From: Planomonospora_B alba | GTDB taxonomy: Bacteria; Actinomycetota; Actinomycetes; Streptosporangiales; Streptosporangiaceae | Assembly (NCBI RefSeq): GCF_039534085.1 | Contig: NZ_BAAAUT010000008.1 | Location: 95,086-159,085 of the forward strand | Length of the DNA: 64,000 nucleotides | Direction of reading: 5' to 3' | Shown here: piece by piece, positions 8,801 through 16,870 of the stretch | Numbering within the stretch: the stretch's first letter is position 1 | Layout: every line of letters starts with the position of its first letter | The notes under the pieces: model-generated | The model's input: the letters and a program-made list of their open reading frames with translations, nothing else | The model's database searches: none | What the model was told of the DNA's origin: nothing | Position numbers and translations under genes: made by a program

Positions 8801-9513
8801 CCGAGTACGGCCCCGACCAGCCGGTCCCGGCCGCCGACGGCGAGCCGGTGCCGTACGACCGGCAGGAGCAGGAGAAGCGGGCCAGGGCGGCCGAGCGGCA
8901 GATGGCGCAGCTGGGCAAGGTCAACCCGCTGGCGCTGGAGGAGTTCGCCGCGCTGGAGGAGCGGCACGCGTTCCTCACCTCCCAGCTGGAGGACCTCAAG
9001 AAGACGCGGCGCGACCTGATGCTGGTGGTCAAGGAGGTGGACGAGCGGGTCGAGCAGGTCTTCTCCGCCGCCTACGAGGACGTCGCCCGCGAGTTCCAGT
9101 CGATCTTCTCCCGGGTCTTCCCCGGCGGGGAGGGCCGGCTGCTGCTCACCGACCCCGAGGACATGCTGACCACCGGCGTCGAGGTCGAGGCGCGCCCGCC
9201 GGGCAAGAAGGTCAAGCGCCTGTCGCTGCTGTCGGGCGGCGAGCGCTCGCTGACCGCGGTGGCGTTCCTGGTGGCGATCTTCAAGGCGCGGCCCTCGCCG
9301 TTCTACGTGATGGACGAGGTCGAGGCGGCGCTGGACGACACCAACACCCAGCGCCTGCTGACCCTCTTCGAGGAGCTGCGGGAGACCTCGCAGCTGATCG
9401 TCATCACCCACCAGAAGCGGACGATGGAGATCGCCGACGCGCTGTACGGCGTGTCGATGCGGGGCGACGGCGTCACCCAGGTGATCAGCCAGCGGCTGCG
9501 CACCGACTCCTGA
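5809..9513 (+). CDS. smc: chromosome segregation ATPase SMC
   Basis: Core of the SMC-ScpAB condensin that organises and segregates chromosomes. The N-terminal head contains L-R-G-F-K-S-F and Walker A GPNGSGKSN near residues 32-40. Long Ala/Glu/Arg-rich coiled coils flank a hinge around residues 520-650 (VLGPVAAMLTV..AAVAAALGG). The C-terminal head has LSGGERSLTA near 1141 and Walker B FYVMDEVEAALDD near 1164. The TTG at 5809 gives MYLKTLTLRGFKSF, matching the family; the frame stays open 90 nt upstream, but that stretch spans a 9-bp GC stem (5722-5730/5751-5759) and is not SMC-like. 1234 residues, normal for actinobacteria. Confidence 0.96.
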   Translation: MYLKTLTLRGFKSFASATTLRFEPGITAVVGPNGSGKSNVVDALAWVMGEHSAKSLRGGKMEDVIFAGTSSRAPLGRAEVTLTIDNSDGALPIDYTEVTISRLMFRGGQSEYAINGDTCRLLDIQELLSDSGIGREMHVIVGQGQLDQVLHAGPEERRAFIEEAAGVLKHRKRKEKALRKLDAMQANLTRVQDLATELRRQLKPLGRQAEIARRAAVIQADLRDARLRLLADDVLTLRTALEREAADEAAVLARRREVEAALERGQLEETELEAAEAEAQPRLAAAQETYFRLSSIRERLRGLAGLAAERHRHAAEAGVERRGRDPEDLEREAEEVREQERVLEELLERERQALARAVARRTEAENALAAEERRLAAEARAAADRREELARLQGQVGAARSRVEAAAGEIGRLGAALAEAELRAEQAQAEHDGRERDEPAADPALAEELEIALEAVESAKLTVESAKAAAEEAKAAVAGPDAALGAARTALAAARTAEAEAQRRVAALEARREALELSLAPGTDGGAALLAAAAGQGPDGLGAAVLGPVAAMLTVRPGAEAAVAAALGGAAEAVAVGSLADAVGAVEFLRSTDQGQAALVIAGEGPAAPARPAPVAGAEWAADLVTVPAELRAAVDHLLADVLVVDDLAAAREAVERRPGLRAVTRAGDLLGAHAARGGGAPGASALTMRAALDEAAADLEAARLAAGRAAEVMEEAAQAEEEARLAVEAARERAAEAQTGVQTAQAGVSAAQAVLEEVRGRQRDADQRAAAAARRLARLEAAARAARDECARLAEGVRAAQEGRERALAELEELQERLEAAVDAAEPAADEPFTGMRDELAELCAQARQAEMEARLAVRTAEERVKGIAGRADALVRAAAHEREERARAAELRERRRRQARIAEAVVRGTERTLRALETSLAAAAAERDEAEQARGHLDGALRSARARVRELSAELDKLVNRVHGSEMARTEQRMRLEQLAERAMEEFGVEPDVLIAEYGPDQPVPAADGEPVPYDRQEQEKRARAAERQMAQLGKVNPLALEEFAALEERHAFLTSQLEDLKKTRRDLMLVVKEVDERVEQVFSAAYEDVAREFQSIFSRVFPGGEGRLLLTDPEDMLTTGVEVEARPPGKKVKRLSLLSGGERSLTAVAFLVAIFKARPSPFYVMDEVEAALDDTNTQRLLTLFEELRETSQLIVITHQKRTMEIADALYGVSMRGDGVTQVISQRLRTDS

Positions 9514-9604
9514 CCCCGGCGGCGGAGGGGTCCACCGGGGACACGGGACACCCCGAAGCCGGAAAGGTCGGACTATCACCGGCGGTCTGGGAAACTAGGC
9601 GGTT

Positions 9605-10777
9605 GTGGAGAGCTATCTCGGCCTGATCCTGATCATCGCCGCCGCCGTCGTGCTGACGGCGGGCGGCATGTTCCTGCTGTTCCGCCAGGGGAGGAAGACC
9701 CCGCCGCCACCGGTCCGGCCGCCCGAGGCGCCGCCGGTGGAGGAGCGGCCCGCGGCGACGGGCACCGTGGTGGAGGAAGAGGAGGCGACGACCACCGTCC
9801 CGCCTCCGGCCCGGCCGATCGAGGTGCCGGTCGCGCCGCCGGTCGAGGTCCCCCCGCCGTCCGCCGGCCGGATGGTACGGCTCCGCGCCCGGCTGGCCCG
9901 CTCCCAGAGCACCTTCGGCAGGGGCCTGCTGGAGCTGCTCTCCCGCGACCGCCTCGACGACGACGTCTGGGACGAGATCGAGGAGACCCTGATCACCGCC
10001 GACGTGGGCGTCGCGCCGACCCAGGTGATGGTCGAGGAGCTGCGGACCCGGGTGAAGGTCCTCGGCAGCCGGACGCCCGACGAGGTGCGCGGCCTGCTCC
10101 GCGAGCAGCTGCTCACCCAGATCGGCGCGGACACCGACCGGACCCTGCACCTGGCCAAGCACGGCGAGCGCCCGGCCGTGGTCCTCGTGGTCGGCGTCAA
10201 CGGCACCGGCAAGACCACCACCACCGGCAAGCTGGCCCGCTCCCTGGTCGGTGACGGCCGCAAGGTCGTGCTCGGCGCGGCCGACACCTTCCGCGCCGCC
10301 GCGGCCGACCAGCTGGCGACCTGGGGCGAGCGGGTCGGCGCCGAGGTGGTGCGCGGCCCGGAGGGCGGCGACCCCGCCTCCGTGGCCTTCGACGCGGTGG
10401 CCCGCGGCATCGACGACAAGGCCGACGTGGTGATCGTGGACACCGCCGGGCGCCTGCACACCAAGACCGGCCTGATGGACGAGCTCGGCAAGGTCAAGCG
10501 CGTCATCGAGAAGAAGGCCACCGTGGACGAGGTGCTGCTGGTCCTCGACGCGACCACCGGCCAGAACGGCATGCGCCAGGCGCAGGTGTTCGCAGAGGTC
10601 GTGAACATCACCGGCATCGCCCTGACCAAGCTCGACGGCACCGCCAAGGGCGGCATCGTCATCTCCGTCCAGCGGGAGCTGGGCGTCCCGGTCAAGCTCG
10701 TCGGCCTCGGCGAGGGCCCCGACGACCTGGCCCCGTTCGACCCCGAGGTGTTCGTGGACGCCCTGCTGGGCGACTGA
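9605..10777 (+). CDS. ftsY: signal recognition particle receptor FtsY
   Basis: Membrane-bound SRP receptor GTPase for co-translational targeting. An N-terminal transmembrane helix (residues 5-25, L-G-L-I-L-I-I-A-A-A-V-V-L) is followed by a Pro/Glu-rich linker, the actinobacterial form that anchors FtsY directly. The NG domain has P-loop GVNGTGKTTTTGK near residue 197, D-T-F-R-A-A-A, D-T-A-G-R near 278 and T-K-L-D-G-T-A-K-G-G near 340. GTG start, 91 nt after smc; the smc-ftsY order is typical. 390 residues. Confidence 0.96.
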   Translation: MESYLGLILIIAAAVVLTAGGMFLLFRQGRKTPPPPVRPPEAPPVEERPAATGTVVEEEEATTTVPPPARPIEVPVAPPVEVPPPSAGRMVRLRARLARSQSTFGRGLLELLSRDRLDDDVWDEIEETLITADVGVAPTQVMVEELRTRVKVLGSRTPDEVRGLLREQLLTQIGADTDRTLHLAKHGERPAVVLVVGVNGTGKTTTTGKLARSLVGDGRKVVLGAADTFRAAAADQLATWGERVGAEVVRGPEGGDPASVAFDAVARGIDDKADVVIVDTAGRLHTKTGLMDELGKVKRVIEKKATVDEVLLVLDATTGQNGMRQAQVFAEVVNITGIALTKLDGTAKGGIVISVQRELGVPVKLVGLGEGPDDLAPFDPEVFVDALLGD

Positions 10778-10808
10778 CCGCGACCCGGACCCCGCCCGGA
10801 CCCGGCCC

Positions 10809-10839
10809 GGGACCGGGCCGGGACCGGGCCGGGACCGGG
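10809..10839. repeat. 11-bp tandem repeat between converging genes
   Basis: Three head-to-tail units of GGGACCGGGCC (the last ends in T) sit between the stops of ftsY and the siderophore ATPase gene. Partial self-complementarity with the preceding CCCGGCCC could form a terminator-like fold. Confidence 0.55.
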
Positions 10840-10840
10840 T

Positions 10841-11644
10841 TCAGTCCACGGGGCCGGCGGCGTGCTGCCGGACGCCGATGGGGACCACCAGAGGGGTCCC
10901 GGTCACCGGGTCCTCGATGACCTTGGCGTCCAGGTCGAAGACCTCCGCCAGCAGCGACTCGGTGAGCACCTCGGCCGGGGTGCCCGCCGCCACGACCCGG
11001 CCGTCGCGCATCGCGACCAGCCGGTCGGCGTAGCGGGCGGCGAGGTTGAGGTCGTGCAGGACCATCACGACGGTACGGCCCAGCTCGCCGTGGAGCCGGC
11101 GGACGAGCTCCAGCACCTCGATCTGGTGCGCCAGGTCGAGGAAGGTCGTCGGCTCGTCCAGCAGCAGCAGGTCGGTGCCCTGCGCCAGGGCCATGGAGAT
11201 CCACGCGCGCTGGCGCTGCCCGCCGGAGAGCTCGTCCAGCGGGCGCTCGCCCAGGTCGAGCAGGCCGGTCATGGACAGCGCCTCGCTGACCGCCGACTCG
11301 TCGTCGGACGACCACTGCCGGTACCAGGTCTGGTGCGGGTGCCGTCCCCGCGCCACCAGGTCCGCCACGGTCAGCCCCTCGGGGGCGGTCGGCGCCTGGG
11401 GGAGCACGCCGAGGATCCTGGCGACCTCCTTGGACGGCATGCGGTCGATGCGCCTGCCGTCCAGCAGCACCTCGCCGCCGGAGGGCTTGAGCAGCCGTCC
11501 CAGCGCGCGCAGCAGCGTGGACTTGCCGCACCCGTTCGGGCCGATGATCGTGGTCACCGTGCCGGCCTCGATCCCGAGGTCGAGACCGTCGACGATGACG
11601 CGATCGCCGTATCCGAGCCGGACGTCGGCGGCCTGGAGTCTCAT
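10841..11644 (-). CDS. ferric-siderophore ABC transporter ATP-binding protein
   Basis: FepC/FhuC-type ATPase of a type II (BtuCD-like) importer. It has Walker A GPNGCGKST near residue 35, the signature LSGGQRQRAW near 139, Walker B LLLLDEPTTFLDL near 159 and the H-loop histidine in V-L-H-D-L-N. The ...T-F-L-D-L-A-H-Q motif after Walker B is characteristic of FepC/FecE proteins. Length 267 is normal. The start overlaps the stop of the upstream permease by four bases, so ATPase and two permeases form one operon. Iron control is expected from the iron boxes at its 5' end. Confidence 0.93.
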   Translation of the reverse strand: MRLQAADVRLGYGDRVIVDGLDLGIEAGTVTTIIGPNGCGKSTLLRALGRLLKPSGGEVLLDGRRIDRMPSKEVARILGVLPQAPTAPEGLTVADLVARGRHPHQTWYRQWSSDDESAVSEALSMTGLLDLGERPLDELSGGQRQRAWISMALAQGTDLLLLDEPTTFLDLAHQIEVLELVRRLHGELGRTVVMVLHDLNLAARYADRLVAMRDGRVVAAGTPAEVLTESLLAEVFDLDAKVIEDPVTGTPLVVPIGVRQHAAGPVD

Positions 11645-12732
11645 GGGCGTGCCTCTCTGCGCACACGGACGAGGAGATAGATCAGATAGGGGGCGCCGAG
11701 GATCGCGGTGACCACGCCCACCGGGAGTTCGGTGGGGCTGAAGGCGGTCCTCGCGAGCAGGTCGGCGGCGGTCGTCAGCAGGGCGCCGGTCAGGGCGGAG
11801 ACCAGCAGCGGGGGGTGGGCCGTCCCGGCCAGGCGGAGCGCGATCTGCGGGGCGGCCAGGGCGACGAAGGTGACGGGCCCGGCGGAGGCGGTGGCGACCG
11901 CGGCGAGCAGCACCGCGGCGAGGATCATCAGGCCGCGGGCGAGGTTCATCCGCACGCCCAGGCCGGTCACGGTGTCGTCGCCGAAGCGCAGCACGGCCAG
12001 CGAGCGGGTGCCGAGCAGGGTGACCGGGACGAGCACGGCCAGGGCGAGCGCGACCGGGTGGACGTGCTCCCAGCCCCGGCCGCTGAGCGAGCCGCTGATC
12101 CAGACCATGGCGCGGCTGCTGTCGTTGACGTCGCCGAGGGTCAGCAGCCAGTACTTGACGTTGCCGAACACGGCGGTGACGCCGATGCCGACCAGCACCA
12201 GCCGGTAGCCGTCCAGCCCGCCCCGCCAGGCCAGCAGGTAGACCGCCACCGCGCCGAGCAGGCCGCCGGCCAGTGCCGCGAGCGGGATGCCGAGCGCGGA
12301 CAGGGCGCCGCTGGGGCCGCCCGCGGTGCTCCCGGCGGCCACGATGACCGCGACCACGGTCACACTGGCGCCGGTGGTGACGCCGAGGATGTCGGGGCTG
12401 GCCAGCGGGTTGCGGGCGACGGCCTGGGTGATCGCGCCGGACAGCGCGAGCGCCGCGCCGGCCAGCGCCCCGGCCAGCGCGCGCGGCAGCCGCAGCTCCA
12501 TCACCACGAAGTGCTCGGGGCCGTCGCCGGTGATCGCTCCGAGCACCTGGCCGACCGTCATCGGGATGTCGCCGATGCGCATGTTCAGCGCCATCAGCAG
12601 CGCGACCGCGGCCAGCAGGACCAGGCAGAGCGCCGCCGAGCGCGGGCGGAGCGGCCAGGAGAAGGGGCCGATCCGGACCGGCCGCCCGTGCGGCGACCGC
12701 CGGGCGGCGGGGGCGGAGGGGAGCCGGGTCAC
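11641..12732 (-). CDS. ferric-siderophore ABC transporter permease (FecCD family, second)
   Basis: Membrane subunit of the siderophore importer (FepG-like). Many hydrophobic helices are visible after a short basic N terminus. Family stretches include R-L-P-R-A-L-A-G-A-L-A-G-A-A-L-A-L-S-G near residues 83-101, N-P-L-A-S-P-D-I-L-G-V-T-T-G-A, and the ATPase-contact region near R-T-A-F-S-P-T-E-L-P-V-G. 363 residues. It overlaps both neighbours by four bases (ATGA/GTGA), implying coupled translation and a heterodimeric permease. Confidence 0.92.
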   Translation of the reverse strand: MTRLPSAPAARRSPHGRPVRIGPFSWPLRPRSAALCLVLLAAVALLMALNMRIGDIPMTVGQVLGAITGDGPEHFVVMELRLPRALAGALAGAALALSGAITQAVARNPLASPDILGVTTGASVTVVAVIVAAGSTAGGPSGALSALGIPLAALAGGLLGAVAVYLLAWRGGLDGYRLVLVGIGVTAVFGNVKYWLLTLGDVNDSSRAMVWISGSLSGRGWEHVHPVALALAVLVPVTLLGTRSLAVLRFGDDTVTGLGVRMNLARGLMILAAVLLAAVATASAGPVTFVALAAPQIALRLAGTAHPPLLVSALTGALLTTAADLLARTAFSPTELPVGVVTAILGAPYLIYLLVRVRREARP

Positions 12733-13799
12733 AGGCGGACCGGCTTCCTGCGGCGGACCAGGGCGACGAAGAACGGCGCGCCGAGCAGGGCCAGCACGAC
12801 GCCGACCTCCAGCTCGCCGGGGCGGGCGACCACCCGTCCGACCACGTCGGCGACGAGCAGGGCGATCGCCCCGGCGAGCCCGGAGTACGGCAGCAGCCAG
12901 CGGTGGTCCGGGCCGGACAGGGGGCGGACCAGGTGGGGGACCATCAGACCGACGAAGGCGAGCGAACCGCAGGCCGCCACCGCGGCGCCGCTGAGCAGGG
13001 TGACCGAGGCGACGCCGAGCGCGCGGGTCCGGGCGACGTTCCGGCCGAGGGCCCGGGCCACGTCCTCGCCGAGGGAGAGCGCGTTGAGCCCGGGCGCGTT
13101 GGCCAGCGCCATCACCAGGCCGGCCGCGATGAACGGGAGCACCTGCCAGGCGACGTCGGCGCCCCGGGCGGCGACGGAGCCGGCCTGCCAGAACCGGAAG
13201 ACGTCCATGGCCTGGTCGTCGATCAGGACCAGGGCGGAGGTGAGGGCGTAGAGGAAGGAGCTGACCGCGGTTCCGGCCAGGGCGAGGGTCACCGGGGTGG
13301 GGCCGCCCCGGCCGCCGGCCATGCCGAGCGCGAAGACGCCGGCGCTGGCGGTCAGCGCCCCGGCCAGGCCGAACCAGATGTAGCCGTACAGGTCGGTGAC
13401 ACCGAGGACGATGATGCTCGCCACCATCGCGAACGCCGCGCCCTGGGTGACGCCGAGCAGGCCGGGGTCGGCCAGGGGGTTGCGGGTGTGGCCCTGCATG
13501 AGCGCGCCCGCGACGCCGAGCGCCACCCCCGCCAGGATGCCGAGGGCGGTCCGGGGGACGCGCAGGGAACGGACGATGATGTCGTTCTCGGTGCCGGTCG
13601 GGCCGGTCAGCCCGTGCCAGACGTCACCGAGCGGGACGGGCTTCGCGCCGACCGTCACGCTCAGCACGGCCGCCACCGCGAGCGTCGCCAGCAGGCAGGC
13701 CAGGACCAGCGTCCGGCGCCCCCGCCGCCCGCCGTCCCGCCGGGGCGCCCGGGGACCGCCGGGCGAGGGCGTGCGCGCCGCGGCTACCGCTGTGCTCAC
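12729..13799 (-). CDS. ferric-siderophore ABC transporter permease (FecCD family, first)
   Basis: Partner permease (FepD-like) and first gene of the leftward operon. It has the family motifs R-V-P-R-T-A-L-G-I-L-A-G-V-A-L-G-V-A-G, N-P-L-A-D-P-G-L-L-G-V-T-Q-G-A and, near the end, G-R-V-V-A-R-P-G-E-L-E-V-G. The GTG start is preceded by GAGAGGGG. 356 residues with multiple hydrophobic helices after an Arg/Gly-rich N-terminal tail. The two iron boxes lie 43-81 bp upstream. Confidence 0.92.
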   Translation of the reverse strand: MSTAVAAARTPSPGGPRAPRRDGGRRGRRTLVLACLLATLAVAAVLSVTVGAKPVPLGDVWHGLTGPTGTENDIIVRSLRVPRTALGILAGVALGVAGALMQGHTRNPLADPGLLGVTQGAAFAMVASIIVLGVTDLYGYIWFGLAGALTASAGVFALGMAGGRGGPTPVTLALAGTAVSSFLYALTSALVLIDDQAMDVFRFWQAGSVAARGADVAWQVLPFIAAGLVMALANAPGLNALSLGEDVARALGRNVARTRALGVASVTLLSGAAVAACGSLAFVGLMVPHLVRPLSGPDHRWLLPYSGLAGAIALLVADVVGRVVARPGELEVGVVLALLGAPFFVALVRRRKPVRL

Positions 13800-13841
13800 C
13801 GGTGCCCCTCTCAGTTGCTTGACCGTTCCGAGTATGTCAGT

Positions 13842-13880
13842 TTAGGCATGCCTAAGCTAAATGAGGTTAGGCATACCTTC
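13842..13880. promoter_or_regulatory. two iron boxes (DmdR/IdeR-type) between divergent siderophore genes
   Basis: Two adjacent 19-mers, TTAGGCATGCCTAAGCTAA (13842-13860) and TGAGGTTAGGCATACCTTC (13862-13880), each match 14 of 19 positions of the known actinobacterial iron box TTAGGTTAGGCTAACCTAA by my count. The first contains a perfect 14-bp palindrome. They sit between divergent transporter genes, so one Fe2+-loaded DmdR/IdeR region could repress both. Confidence 0.85.
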
Positions 13881-13896
13881 GTGAGAGGATCGTCAG

Positions 13897-14904
13897 ATGA
13901 GAGCTTTGCGTGCTCTGACCATGACGGTGGCGGGAGCCGTACTGTCTCTCGGGCTCGCCGCCTGCGGGTCGGACGCCCCCGCGGCCGGGAGCGGTACGGC
14001 GGGCGCGGCGCCGACGGCGGGCGGCGGCACCGCGGCCTTCCCCCGGACCGTCAAGCACGCCATGGGCGAGACGGAGATCCCGGCCCAGCCCAAGCGGGTC
14101 GTCGCCCTCGACCAGAGCTTCGTCGACGCGGTGCTGACGCTGGACACCGAGGTCGTCGGCTACACCGTCTACCGCGGCATCGACGACGAGCTGCCCGGCT
14201 ATCTGGCGCCGGTCATGGACCAGGCGCGCAATGCCGAGGTGGTCGGCACCCTGGAGGCGCCGAGCCTGGAGCAGATCATCGCGCTCAAGCCCGATCTGAT
14301 CGTCTCGGCCAAGATCCGTCACGAGGCCCTGTACGACAAGCTCGCCCGGATCGCGCCGACCGTCTTCAGCGAGACCACCGGCGCCATCTGGCCGGAGAAC
14401 CTCCGGCTGATGGGACAGGCCCTGGGCAAGGAGGAGCTCGCCGAGACGCGGCTCAAGGAGTACAAGGACCGCGCCGCGAAGATCGGTGAGGCGATCAAGG
14501 CCGAGGAGGGCGAGATGCCCACGGTCTCGGTGGCCCGCTTCGCCGGGGAGCCGACCGTCCGCCTGTACGTGGAGAACTCCTACTCCGGCCTGGTGCTCAA
14601 GGACGTCGGGTTCCCGCGCCCCGAGGGCCAGCCGACCACCACTGAGACGATCATGGTGCCGATCAGCGAGGAGAACATCCCGCAGCTCGACGCCGACCAC
14701 ATCTTCGTCGTCGCCTACGACGACCCGGAGGTCAAGGCGGTCCAGGAGAAGTTCCAGGCCAACCCGCTCTGGGGCAAGCTCAAGGGCGAGCAGCACGTGG
14801 TCGACGACACCACCTGGATGGCGGCCGTCGGCCTCCAGGGCGCCCACGTCATCCTCGACGACCTCGCGAAGATCTTCGGGGTCGATCCGGCCACGACCTC
14901 CTGA
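13897..14904 (+). CDS. iron-siderophore substrate-binding lipoprotein
   Basis: Extracytoplasmic binding protein (FepB/FhuD class) delivering ferric siderophore to the divergent permeases. The signal peptide ends in lipobox L-A-A-C with Cys23, followed by a flexible Gly/Ala/Thr linker. The binding domain starts near residue 48 (F-P-R-T-V-K-H-A-M-G-E-T-E-I-P) and shows P-K-R-V-V-A-L-D-Q and T-V-F-S-E-T-T. 335 residues. The start has GAGAGG upstream. Whether the ligand is a hydroxamate or catecholate siderophore cannot be read; no siderophore biosynthesis genes are in view. Confidence 0.93.
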   Translation: MRALRALTMTVAGAVLSLGLAACGSDAPAAGSGTAGAAPTAGGGTAAFPRTVKHAMGETEIPAQPKRVVALDQSFVDAVLTLDTEVVGYTVYRGIDDELPGYLAPVMDQARNAEVVGTLEAPSLEQIIALKPDLIVSAKIRHEALYDKLARIAPTVFSETTGAIWPENLRLMGQALGKEELAETRLKEYKDRAAKIGEAIKAEEGEMPTVSVARFAGEPTVRLYVENSYSGLVLKDVGFPRPEGQPTTTETIMVPISEENIPQLDADHIFVVAYDDPEVKAVQEKFQANPLWGKLKGEQHVVDDTTWMAAVGLQGAHVILDDLAKIFGVDPATTS

Positions 14905-14926
14905 GCGGTCGCCGGGCCCGCGGTCC

Positions 14927-16003
14927 TCAGGGTGCGGTGAGGAAGGCGCGCAGGTCCTCCAGGTGGGGAGCGATGTCCAGGCCGTGCTCGGCCAGCCAGG
15001 CGTCGTCGTCGTAGGTGCCGCGGTAGCGCTCGCCGCCGTCGCAGATCAGCGTCACCACGCTGCCCCGCTCGCCCGCCTCCCGCATCTGGCGGATGATCTG
15101 CACGGCCGCCGCCACGTTCGTGCCGGTGGAGCCGCCGACGTCGCGGCCGGTGACCTCGCGGACCCAGCGCATGGCGGCGATGGACCGGGCGTCGGGGACC
15201 TGGATCATGCGGTCGATCACGGCGGGCATGAAGGAGGGCTCGACCCGGGGGCGGCCGATGCCCTCGATGAGGGAGCCGGCGGCGGTGACCTCCGGGTCGC
15301 CGGAGCACCAGGAGGGGTAGAAGGCCGACCCGTCGGGGTCGGCGACGGCGAGCCGGGTGGCGTGGCGGCGGTAGCGGATGTAGCGGCCGATGGTGGAGGA
15401 GGTGCCGCCGGTCCCGGCGCCGACCACGATCCAGGCGGGCTCGGGGTGGGGTTCCATCGCCATCTGGTTGAAGATGCTCTCGGCGATGTTGTTGTTGCCG
15501 CGCCAGTCGGTGGCCCGCTCGGCGTAGGTGAACTGGTCCATGAAGTGCCCGCCCGTCTCCGCGGCCAGCCGGCGGGACTCGGCGTAGATCGTGCGGGGGT
15601 CGTCCACGAGATGGCACTTGCCGCCGTAGAACTCGATCAGCGCGATCTTCTCCGGTGAGGTCGAGGCGGGCATCACCGCGATGAAGGGCAGCCCGAGCAG
15701 GCGGGCGAAGTAGGCCTCGCTCACCGCGGTCGAGCCGCTGGAGGCCTCCACGATCGTGGTGGAGGGGCCGATCCAGCCGCCGGCCAGGCCGTACAGGAAC
15801 AGCGAACGGGCCAGGCGGTGCTTGAGTGAACCGGTGGGGTGGACCGACTCGTCCTTCAGGTAGAGGTTTACTCCCCAGTGCGCGGGAAGCGGAAAGACGT
15901 GGAGATGAGTGTCGCAGCTGCGGTTGGCGTCGGCCTCGACGAGGCGGACGGCCTCGGCCACCCAGGCGCGGGTCTCGGGGTCATGGCGGTCCACGTATCG
16001 CAT
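14927..16003 (-). CDS. PLP-dependent cysteine synthase-family protein, Cds1-like L-cysteine desulfhydrase
   Basis: Fold-type II PLP enzyme. The lysine for PLP lies in P-T-G-S-L-K-H-R-L-A-R-S-L-F-L, the substrate-loop motif is E-A-S-S-G-S-T-A-V-S-E-A, and the phosphate-binding loop is V-G-A-G-T-G-G-T-S-S-T. These match my recollection of Mycobacterium tuberculosis Cds1 (Rv3684), which releases H2S, pyruvate and ammonia from cysteine, more closely than CysK or CysM. 358 residues. It is divergent from a SigR-like gene. TTGACA on its strand (16059-16054) is a likely -35 and is overlapped by an inverted repeat. The assignment of direction (desulfhydrase rather than synthase) is inferred. Confidence 0.8.
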   Translation of the reverse strand: MRYVDRHDPETRAWVAEAVRLVEADANRSCDTHLHVFPLPAHWGVNLYLKDESVHPTGSLKHRLARSLFLYGLAGGWIGPSTTIVEASSGSTAVSEAYFARLLGLPFIAVMPASTSPEKIALIEFYGGKCHLVDDPRTIYAESRRLAAETGGHFMDQFTYAERATDWRGNNNIAESIFNQMAMEPHPEPAWIVVGAGTGGTSSTIGRYIRYRRHATRLAVADPDGSAFYPSWCSGDPEVTAAGSLIEGIGRPRVEPSFMPAVIDRMIQVPDARSIAAMRWVREVTGRDVGGSTGTNVAAAVQIIRQMREAGERGSVVTLICDGGERYRGTYDDDAWLAEHGLDIAPHLEDLRAFLTAP

Positions 16004-16031
16004 GCCCTTAAAGGTATCTCTACCTGCCCTT

Positions 16032-16065
16032 ATGTGACACCAGACACATTCTCTGTCAAACAGAG
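16032..16065. promoter_or_regulatory. two inverted repeats between cds1-like gene and sigma gene
   Basis: ATGTG-ACACCAGA-CACAT (16032-16049) is followed directly by CTCTGT-CAA-ACAGAG (16051-16065). The second contains TGTCAA, which on the minus strand is a perfect TTGACA with CACATA 17 bp further on, so the dyad overlaps the probable -35 of the cds1-like gene. Candidate operator; binding protein unknown. Confidence 0.5.
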
Positions 16066-16273
16066 CGGGAGATGTTACGATAACGAGACTTGTTCGGCTG
16101 CAGGGTGTGTCGCCTCCGCCCGCGGCACGGACGTCGACAGACCTCCTCCCGACCGTGCGGAATCCTTAACGAGCCTCTTACGGAGCCGATGGGAGCATGA
16201 GCCGGACCGTCGGGAAGGGTGTGCCCACACCCGGAGAGGACGGTCGCGGGGGGAAGAACACAAGGGGGATGAC

Positions 16274-16870
16274 ATGATCTCGATGACCGACGAGCAGCGG
16301 CAGGACTGGTTCGAACGCGACGTCGTGCCGGTGACCGGGCAGCTGTACGCCTCCGCCATGCGTCTCACCCGAAACTCCGCAGACGCCGAGGACCTGGTGC
16401 AGGAGACCGTCACCAAGGCGTTCACCTCCTACCACCAGTTCCGTGAAGGCACGAATCTCAAGGCGTGGCTGCACCGGATCCTCACCAACAACTTCATCAA
16501 CGACTACCGCAAGAAGCAGCGCTCGCCGAAGCTGTCGGCCACCGAGGAGATCGAGGACTGGCAGCTCGCCGCCGCGGAGTCGCACACCTCCACGGGCCTG
16601 AAGTCGGCCGAGACCGAGGCGCTGGAGCAGCTGCCCGACAACGCCGTGATGAACGCCCTGCGGGCCCTGCCGGAGGACTTCCGGGTGGCGGTCTACCTCG
16701 CCGACGTCGAGGGGTTCGCCTACAAGGAGATCGCCGAGCGGATGGGCACCCCCATCGGGACGGTGATGTCCCGCCTGCACCGCGGCCGCCGCCAGCTCCG
16801 CACCATGCTGGCCGACTACGCCCACGAGGAGGGCGCGGTGCGGCTGCCGGAGCAGCGCCAGGCCGCGTAG
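16274..16870 (+). CDS. SigR/SigH-type ECF RNA polymerase sigma factor (orphan)
   Basis: Group IV sigma factor closely resembling Streptomyces SigR and mycobacterial SigH, the thiol-oxidative-stress sigma factors. Region 2 has L-T-R-N-S-A-D-A-E-D-L-V-Q-E-T, followed by G-T-N-L-K-A-W-L-H-R-I-L-T-N-N-F-I-N; region 4 has Y-K-E-I-A-E-R-M-G-T-P-I-G-T-V-M-S-R-L-H-R-G-R. 198 residues. The ATG at 16274 has AAGGGGG 5 nt upstream. SigR and SigH are normally followed by a zinc anti-sigma gene (rsrA/rshA); here no such gene exists and the next gene converges from the other strand. The frame is open upstream but has no usable start there. Confidence 0.9.
   Translation: MISMTDEQRQDWFERDVVPVTGQLYASAMRLTRNSADAEDLVQETVTKAFTSYHQFREGTNLKAWLHRILTNNFINDYRKKQRSPKLSATEEIEDWQLAAAESHTSTGLKSAETEALEQLPDNAVMNALRALPEDFRVAVYLADVEGFAYKEIAERMGTPIGTVMSRLHRGRRQLRTMLADYAHEEGAVRLPEQRQAA

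Noticed and set aside
5686..9579. A continuous 1297-codon frame antisense to smc, and a 785-codon one in another frame
   Set aside because: GC-rich genes with G/C at third positions leave long open antisense frames. The products are low-complexity Leu/Gly/Arg or Ser/Ala/Arg, and smc itself is unmistakable.
16159..16184. GGAAT upstream of the sigma gene as a SigR-type -35
   Set aside because: The base triplet 18 bp further is GGA rather than GTT, so the second half of the consensus is missing.
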